64,000 nt of DNA from Icerya purchasi (Eukaryota; Arthropoda; Insecta; Hemiptera; Monophlebidae). Within the stretch, counting starts at the first letter, position 1. Each line of letters starts with the position of its first letter. Where the stretch lies: assembly GCA_039619475.1 (NCBI GenBank), contig CM077116.1, forward strand, positions 179,457,863 through 179,521,862. Reading direction: 5' to 3'. Both the position numbers and the translations under genes were made by a program. This document shows positions 58,031 through 64,000 of this stretch, one piece after another. A model generated the notes under the pieces. The model was given only the letters and a program-made list of their open reading frames with translations. It made no database searches and was not told the DNA's origin.

Positions 58031-61000
58031 GACGAGTCCCTTTCACGACGTTAACAGAAGTATTGGACAACAAAGCGTATAACACGTTGAAGAAGTACAT
58101 ATTCAGCATGGCGGAATGTTGGTCAGTCTAAGCAGCTCTCACACCGTGATAACTTTCTAGTAGTTAAAAATGGTAAATCAATGTAAAGGGAGGGAAAAAA
58201 TTGGCGAAAAATCATTTCGAATTTCGGAAATCGCTAATTTTGTACGTAGAAGTTTTTGGGAGAAACTCGGAATTTTCTTACTTTCATTTTTCGCGAAATT
58301 TATCGCGACCGCGTACACTCCATTTATCAGAATGGCTAATCTGCTGATGAAAGATATTCAGCACTTCAGAATTACACTGATTTAGGTCGGTGATTCATTG
58401 TCGCCGAATCGACCTGTCGACCCGCGATTATCGTTGCACATGTGCGTGACGCATTGGATCTTTTTATCCGAATAGCGGCAAATCCGGCTTGCGCTTTTTA
58501 GCGAGCAGCCGGTATTTTTATGTAACATAATTTATCGGGAATTATTAGGAAATCAGCCTAGACTAGAGCAACAACTGTACACACGCGTAGCAGGACGATT
58601 TAGCAGAAACGAGAGAGAAAAAACCAACGACGCATCGGTGAACATGCACTAGTGTCCGCAGAAGAAATACTAGTTGAAAATGTGCAGACAGGTTGCTCGA
58701 ATGTCGCCCTGCAATTTGTGCTAAATAACATAACGTGCGCGTAATTAATAATATACCGTTAAGTCTTGAGAAGTAACCGATGTGTGTGTTATCTCTTCGA
58801 AACGTCGCACGATATACCTTTGTCTCTTCCTAAATCGCTTTTTTTTTACTTTTTCTCAATCTTCCTCCGATAAGTTCTCTTGAAAGGTACACTAACGTAA
58901 CTGTCGAATCCAATCGTTCTGTCCTGTTCTCGAATAACTGCTACGGTGGATTAACGTGATTTTTGTGTGTCTTATCACGCCTTTCTTTTAAAATTCCTCT
59001 TTTACTTAGACTGTGAGATTTTTGAACGAAACTGGTTAGTTCCAAAATTTACCTGATATTCTCGGTGAATTGTTTTTTTCATATTGCGACGGCAGGCCGG
59101 AGAACGTAAATCAATCTGTCGGAATTCTAACAATTCCCTTTAGTACAGATAATAAGTGGCTAATTGTCTTTCTTCCGATTATTCGATTATGTCCAGTTCC
59201 GCGAGCGCCTTTCAATTTATCTTTCTTGGTCATTCTACACACTTTATCGTTCTCATTATTCGTATTCTCTCCTCTTTTTGGTCGATTCGCGATGATATTC
59301 GATATCGGTTTACTGCTTACTGCTGTTTGCTTTCTTAACCCTCCGTAAACCAGGTGGGGTGTACGGCGACCCCGGGCGAACCATTTTCATTCTAAGCATG
59401 CGTTGACAGAACGTATGTACCCTATAACCTTGTGAAATTTTCTTCCCAACTGTGTTCTGCCTGTCGCCCAGAGCAGACCCACTTTTGAGGTATGTTTTCC
59501 GTCTTTTTTTGTTTTTTTTTTTTTTTTTTTTTTAAGTTCTTTTGAAAAAACCTTGTTGGGATACGTAACTATAACTCATTTCCCCGGGTATGTTTTTCTA
59601 GATGTTTCTTTAATATTCTATAATTTCCATTAGATATTCTATCATATATTCCAGTGATCGTATTAAAGGGGAATTATCTAGAATAATGGAAAACAAACCC
59701 TCGCGGAAAAAGTTTTTTGTAATAACGGTAATAATTAGCATAGCTGCGAAGGGGGTTTTAAAACAAATATCTGCGTAAAATTTAACCCGTTCTCGAAATA
59801 TCTTATAATAATTACGGGCTTTTTCGGGTTTTTCTTTTGCCTTTTTTTTTTTTTTTTTTTACGGCCGTTTGGTATACTTTACGCGGAAGAGAGTTTTTGC
59901 CGATTTTAAACTATTTATTCAATTTTACTGTATGGCTCTACGAAATGAGTTCCTTGGTTTTACTTTCGGAATCGAGAAATAAAAATTACAGACAATCTCA
60001 ATCGACAATCAGCGCACGGATTTCGACCGCGCACGACGAAATGAAGCTTTAAAGCAGCACGTCTTTACTAGTTTTCATTAAAAAAAAAACATTAACTTTT
60101 ACGATGTTTGATTTTTTGTGTCTCTGCTTCATTCTGTAAACGACCGACGGTTACCAGCAGGAGGACGAGGACCTCTATAAACACAATCATAAATGCTAAT
60201 GGATTCGACGAGCGGATTAGATCGAGACTGCTGTCGAAGAACAAATTATGAAATAGCAACTGTGAAGTTCACGGTTTCTCATTAGTAAAAAGTCGCAGAC
60301 GGTTAATGTTTCGGAAGCCTTAAGTTGATTTGTTCAGATCACCGGCAGGTATACGTAGTATTGTTACTCCGGTCGCTAATGAAAAAACTCCGTTTGAAAA
60401 AAGTGTCAAGGCTTAAAAAGAATCAGAGAATACATTTTAATTTATGTTGTACACGACCGGGCTATTTACGTGTAACATAATAATAAAATCGCGCGAAATT
60501 TTTTCGCCGGTTATTGTTGTTCCCGCAAGACTTTAAATACGCACTAAAAACCGATGGGTGGGCGGGTGGGGGAGAGTATAAATCAAAATTGTTTTAGCCG
60601 GTTGAAAAGGAAATAATTGTCTTTTCCAAAGAGAAGTATTATTTTAGAATGGAGCGAAAAATGATTCTTACAATGCGATGCAGCACTCTTTAATGTAAAC
60701 AACAGGGTACACGCATGTTAAACTTGTGAATGACAATTGGAAAGCGAAATTTTGTATTTTTTAATTCAAGCTCTGTCCGAAGCCTATATTACTTCATATT
60801 TGCATTATAATAATGTTTGAAGTTTTTTAATGATGTTTAATTTTAATTAAATGTAATTACAGTCCGTCGTTTATACAAAACATTATCGATATTTGACCGT
60901 GACACCTGCGTTTTTAGGCTAGGGAGAAGTATTTATACAAATATCACGATGGTTTCTGAAGAGGATCCGGAAGAAAAATAGCGTTCTTCGAAATTATTTG

Positions 61001-61062
61001 TGGAAAATGAAAAACAGTGTGCAACTTGGACACTGGAGCAGAATCGTAGGAAACTGTATCGT
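58031..61062. other. No gene recognised
   Basis: CpG is more frequent near 58420-58800. A TTAA followed by CCCTCCG at 59335-59345 looks like one end of a piggyBac-type element, but no partner end was found. T runs lie at 59511-59533 and 59847-59861. Confidence 0.4.
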
Positions 61063-62514
61063 AGACGCACAAAGGTCTTGGAGGAACGCTCGCAGGCTCA
61101 TAATAGGACTAAAGTATTTGCGCCGAGAGAGGTTTTTGAACTCCTCCAAAATACACCTTTAAGGAAATCTCCTGGATGCGACAAGATTACGGCGGAAATT
61201 GTCCGACACTTCCCGCGTAAAGCGGCCATCCTGCTGTGTTATGTATGCAACAGCTCGCTTAGAATCGGCTACTTTCCAAATATGTGGAAGAAATCGGAGA
61301 TTATAATGGTTCGTAAAGTAGGAAAACCTGAAACAGATGTATTCTCCTACCGACCAGTTAGCTTACTTTGTTCTCTCTCAAAGGTCTTCGAAAAGCTTAT
61401 CTTAAGTCGTCTACATCCAATTTTGAATAAATATCATATAATCCCGGATCACCAATTTGGCTTCCGTTCTGAACATTCTACTATTGAACAATGCCATAGA
61501 TTGGTTGACGCTATCTCTTCGACATTTGAAAGAAATGAAGTATGCTCGGCGGTCTTCCTCGACACTGCCCAGGCTTTCGATAAGGTATGGCACGCAGGGT
61601 TGCTATACAAACTCAAACAGTTCGTTCCTTCTGACCTGCACAAGCTATTAACATCGTATTTAAATGGTAGAACATTTACCGTCCGAGTTAATGATTCAAT
61701 CTCGGAAGAACATAGCATTCAGTCGTCGGTCCCGCAAGGGAGCATTCTTGGCCCAGTATTATACTCGGTTTACACAGCTGACATGCCTGGATCGAATCAG
61801 ACTGTGCTCGCCACATTTGCTGATGACATAGCGATACTAGCATCAAACACAAATTCAGTATATGCTAATGCTGCAGTTCAGAGTCATATAAATCGAATGG
61901 CAGACTGGGCACGGCTTTGGGGTATAAGTTTTAACGCAGCTAAAAGCCAGCATGTCACATTTACGAATAGACACGTTACCTGTCCTGTTTTGAAAATTTG
62001 TAATTCAACAATCCCACAAGTTGACTCAGCTCGTTATCTTGGGATGCATTTGGACAGACGGCTTACATGGCGGCATCATGTCATTCAGACTAAGAAAACA
62101 GTCTCTAATCGATGTAGGTTATTATATCCATTAATAGGAAGAAAATCGACCTTGAGCTTAAATGTCAAGCGTCAACTATATTTAACAATGATAGCGCCCA
62201 TTTGGAGGTACGGGCTGGAACTGTACGGGACAACTGCAACATCAAATCTATTGAAGATTCAAAGGGAGCAGTCAAAGATACTTCGGATTATTACTTCCGC
62301 GCCAAGATACGTGTCGAACTTAACACTACACACAGATTTGAAAGTGCCATTTGTAAAAGATATTTATGTGGAGCAGTACAGGAAGTTTTTCGACAAGCTG
62401 AAGTGCAGTACAAATCCGAACATCAGCCGTATGTATCAACCAAATGTACCAGGAAATCCGCCCAGACGTTTCAAACGAAGAAAATGGTGTCGGGATGCAC
62501 TTCCGATCACCTAA
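61000..62514 (+). CDS. Jockey-like LINE reverse transcriptase (intact frame)
   Basis: The 504-codon frame has no internal stop. LINE-derived residues begin at about residue 26; the first 24 codons are host DNA that happens to be open, because the insertion starts at 61074. RT motifs by residue: SYRPVSLLCSLSKVFEKLIL (117-135), QFGFRSEHSTIEQ (152-164), AVFLDTAQAFDKVW (184-197, motif A with D188), SVPQGSILGPVLYS (243-256, motif B), TFADDIAIL (272-280, catalytic D275/D276), YLGMHLD and WRYGLELYG further on. It ends RRKWCRDALPIT. The enzyme would copy element RNA at a nicked chromosomal target. The endonuclease and ORF1 are missing, so it cannot act alone in cis. The family also occurs at 31436-31954. 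Confidence 0.9.
   Translation: MENEKQCATWTLEQNRRKLYRRRTKVLEERSQAHNRTKVFAPREVFELLQNTPLRKSPGCDKITAEIVRHFPRKAAILLCYVCNSSLRIGYFPNMWKKSEIIMVRKVGKPETDVFSYRPVSLLCSLSKVFEKLILSRLHPILNKYHIIPDHQFGFRSEHSTIEQCHRLVDAISSTFERNEVCSAVFLDTAQAFDKVWHAGLLYKLKQFVPSDLHKLLTSYLNGRTFTVRVNDSISEEHSIQSSVPQGSILGPVLYSVYTADMPGSNQTVLATFADDIAILASNTNSVYANAAVQSHINRMADWARLWGISFNAAKSQHVTFTNRHVTCPVLKICNSTIPQVDSARYLGMHLDRRLTWRHHVIQTKKTVSNRCRLLYPLIGRKSTLSLNVKRQLYLTMIAPIWRYGLELYGTTATSNLLKIQREQSKILRIITSAPRYVSNLTLHTDLKVPFVKDIYVEQYRKFFDKLKCSTNPNISRMYQPNVPGNPPRRFKRRKWCRDALPIT
61063..61073. repeat. 11-bp target-site duplication, left (LINE)
   Basis: agacgcacaaa here recurs exactly at 62775-62785 after the poly(A) tail. Confidence 0.8.
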
Positions 62515-62774
62515 TAAATACGGATTGCCGACTAGATATCACTGTCTCCTGATGTTACCTCTCCATGACTAGAGTCTGATCTTCCTTAAACTTAGTCTGT
62601 TGTCCCATAGGGGTCACCAGACTTATCATCGGCCTTCCAATTATTTCTTTTTCCTTGGTGTTCCCAGTTTCCTATTCCCTTTTCCTCCCTTTCACTCTAC
62701 TCCCTTTAAGCATGTCTTCTGATCAGCATTGCTTATGGTTTTCCGGTGCAATGTAAAAAAAAAAAAAAAAAAAA
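61074..62774 (+). mobile_element. 5'-truncated Jockey-like LINE insertion
   Basis: The element runs from just after the left 11-bp duplication through the reverse transcriptase frame, a roughly 240-bp 3' untranslated region and an A tail of about 20 (62756-62775). It stops at the right duplication. Exact duplications at a poly(A) junction show target-primed insertion. The intact frame and perfect duplication suggest a young copy. Confidence 0.85.
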
Positions 62775-62785
62775 AGACGCACAAA
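62775..62785. repeat. 11-bp target-site duplication, right (LINE)
   Basis: agacgcacaaa, partner of 61063-61073. Its first A is shared with the A tail, so the duplication is 10 or 11 bp. Confidence 0.8.
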
Positions 62786-63846
62786 AACAATTTCAAATTC
62801 GCGGTTGATCACTCTCGGTGTATCTAGGATCCTAAATTGTTCCAACTGTATTGAAAGGGAAAGGTTTAAACAGATTAATGAAGTATTAGAAAATTTTATC
62901 GTCATCTCCAGAATAACGTTGTTACGAATGTTTATAAATAGTGCCGAACACGGGGGCGGGGCTATATTAAGAACGGGACGTTGTTTTATGTTCCGAAATA
63001 CTGCTTTGACGTATAACGTGGTGAAGTTAGATTTTTGTACTTGTTAAGATGCATTAAGAGCACACGACCCCTGAGTTTTAGGTTGTAAACTATAGGGGGG
63101 GGGGATTATACGAGCAATTGTATAACATATATATTATTTTTTTTTTTTACCTATGTCAATACACCATTTTTTTTTTTTTTTTTCATTTCCGCTTTCCATA
63201 TACCTGCTAAAGCCATACAGGAAGCTTTAATTTTCCGAAACGCAATAAGCATACTCCAGGTTGACACACAAAAAAGGAATTTTAAGCTGGCCTAATCCCC
63301 TGTGCTGACCGGCGAAAAAAATTAGGAGATGCACTTCATACTTACCGCCAGGTTTTTATTATTATTTTGTAATAATTTTTTGTCGTCGCCTGGAACCGAT
63401 CTCAAAACTTTCCGTAACAGAAATCAAGCGTTCTAGTAACTAGCTGTTGTGATGATAGCGGCTTTGTACTATATTACACTTAACCCATTTGACTCGACGG
63501 TTGTAGAGGTGTGTAACTGCTTCATATATTAATACGTTAAAATGAATAATGGTAATATTACCTTTTATTTTTTTTCTTCTGATTTAACATTCAATATCCC
63601 AGAATTCACGAAAAAAAAAATATTACAAACGAGATAAAACATTATATCTTAATATGAATGGAGACAGAAGAAACGAAGACACCTAACAAAGTGAAAGAAA
63701 AGACTCAAAAGTTGAGAGTATAAAATTATGGGAAAGGGAGCACTCTTTTAGGTATGTGTTTGACATTAAAAATAAACTGATTTATTAAACAGCCAATAAC
63801 GTAGACTGGATAAATAGTGTAATCTAAGTCTAAAAAAAAAAAAAAA
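62786..63846. other. No gene recognised
   Basis: AT-rich with T runs near 63136 and 63166 and a G run at 63096. An A run at 63831-63846 abuts the LINE fragment that follows. Confidence 0.4.
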
Positions 63847-64000
63847 CTACAAGTTTGCAGCCGGCAAACAATTTTTGATAGTCTTTCTAGACCTTACTAA
63901 GGCTTTTGATTTAGTGGATAGGGAAATATTGATAGAAGACCTAAGCAAAATTGGTATAACAGGGAGATATCTTAATTGGTTTAGATGTTATTTACATGAA
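63847..64000 (+). pseudogene. LINE reverse transcriptase start, cut by window end
   Basis: From 63863 the frame is open to the window edge and reads GKQFLIVFLDLTKAFDLVDR then LSKIGITGRYLNWFRCYLHE. This is RT motif A ('FLD--KAFD-VD') and the following helix region, as in Jockey/CR1/R1-type LINEs. Both acidic positions of motif A are kept and no stop is seen in 46 codons, but the window ends before motif B. Whether the complete frame is intact cannot be judged. The sequence directly follows an A run, suggesting that this copy is 5'-truncated near 63847. Confidence 0.75.

Overview
The window looks like nuclear DNA of an arthropod, most likely an insect. It is strongly AT-rich with many homopolymer runs but keeps frequent CpG. 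It is full of microsatellites and carries decayed LINEs of the RTE-like, Jockey-like and RNase H-bearing types, hAT transposons, a tRNA-derived SINE and several inverted-repeat elements. No bacterial gene organisation and no convincing multi-exon host protein gene is visible. It reads as an intergenic region or the inside of long introns. The exact taxon cannot be fixed from sequence alone; the CpG retention and LINE repertoire would suit an ant, wasp or similar insect, but that is inference.

Layout. 0-6 kb: a complete 285-bp tRNA-derived SINE (811-1095) with a 13-bp target-site duplication, then a decayed hAT transposon (3085-4959) with matching ends and an imperfect 8-bp duplication, then a dispersed repeat (5105-5545) with relatives near 34.1 and 56.5 kb. 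9.3-13.5 kb: a microsatellite, an inverted-repeat element and a decayed RTE-like LINE endonuclease. 13.5-24.5 kb: mostly unrecognised DNA with a weak candidate for a small cysteine-rich secreted peptide (17858-18076), two LINE fragments near 19.1-19.9 kb, and an 85-bp near-identical direct repeat at 21263 and 23134. 24.6-28.4 kb: a nearly full-span antisense RTE-like LINE with another LINE 3' end nested in its reverse transcriptase. 31-33 kb: a Jockey-like 3' fragment, and an RTE-like 3' fragment that begins in a 96-bp fold-back hairpin. 33.8-37.2 kb: a MITE-like inverted repeat and other repeats.

38.2-38.8 kb is the best candidate for host regulatory sequence: a CpG-dense block with an exact palindromic NRF-1-type site and a strong splice-donor sequence at 38758, followed at once by a long (AAAT)n microsatellite. 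After it come a non-autonomous hAT element with an 8-bp duplication (39701-40134), a SINE fragment, a 1.2-kb palindrome with two 397-bp almost identical arms (46257-47475), and a 3.7-kb inverted-repeat structure (50895-54640). The right arm of that structure contains a 250-bp MITE whose empty site is preserved in the left arm. The last 9 kb hold two more LINE fragments, a Jockey-like LINE with an intact reverse transcriptase reading frame and an 11-bp duplication (61074-62775), and a LINE reverse transcriptase that runs off the window end.

The parts do not form a pathway. Together they record successive insertions: LINEs would provide reverse transcription for themselves and possibly the SINE, and the hAT and TA-inserting MITEs depend on transposases not intact here. 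All identities come from reading translated motifs and repeat structure by eye, without database searches.
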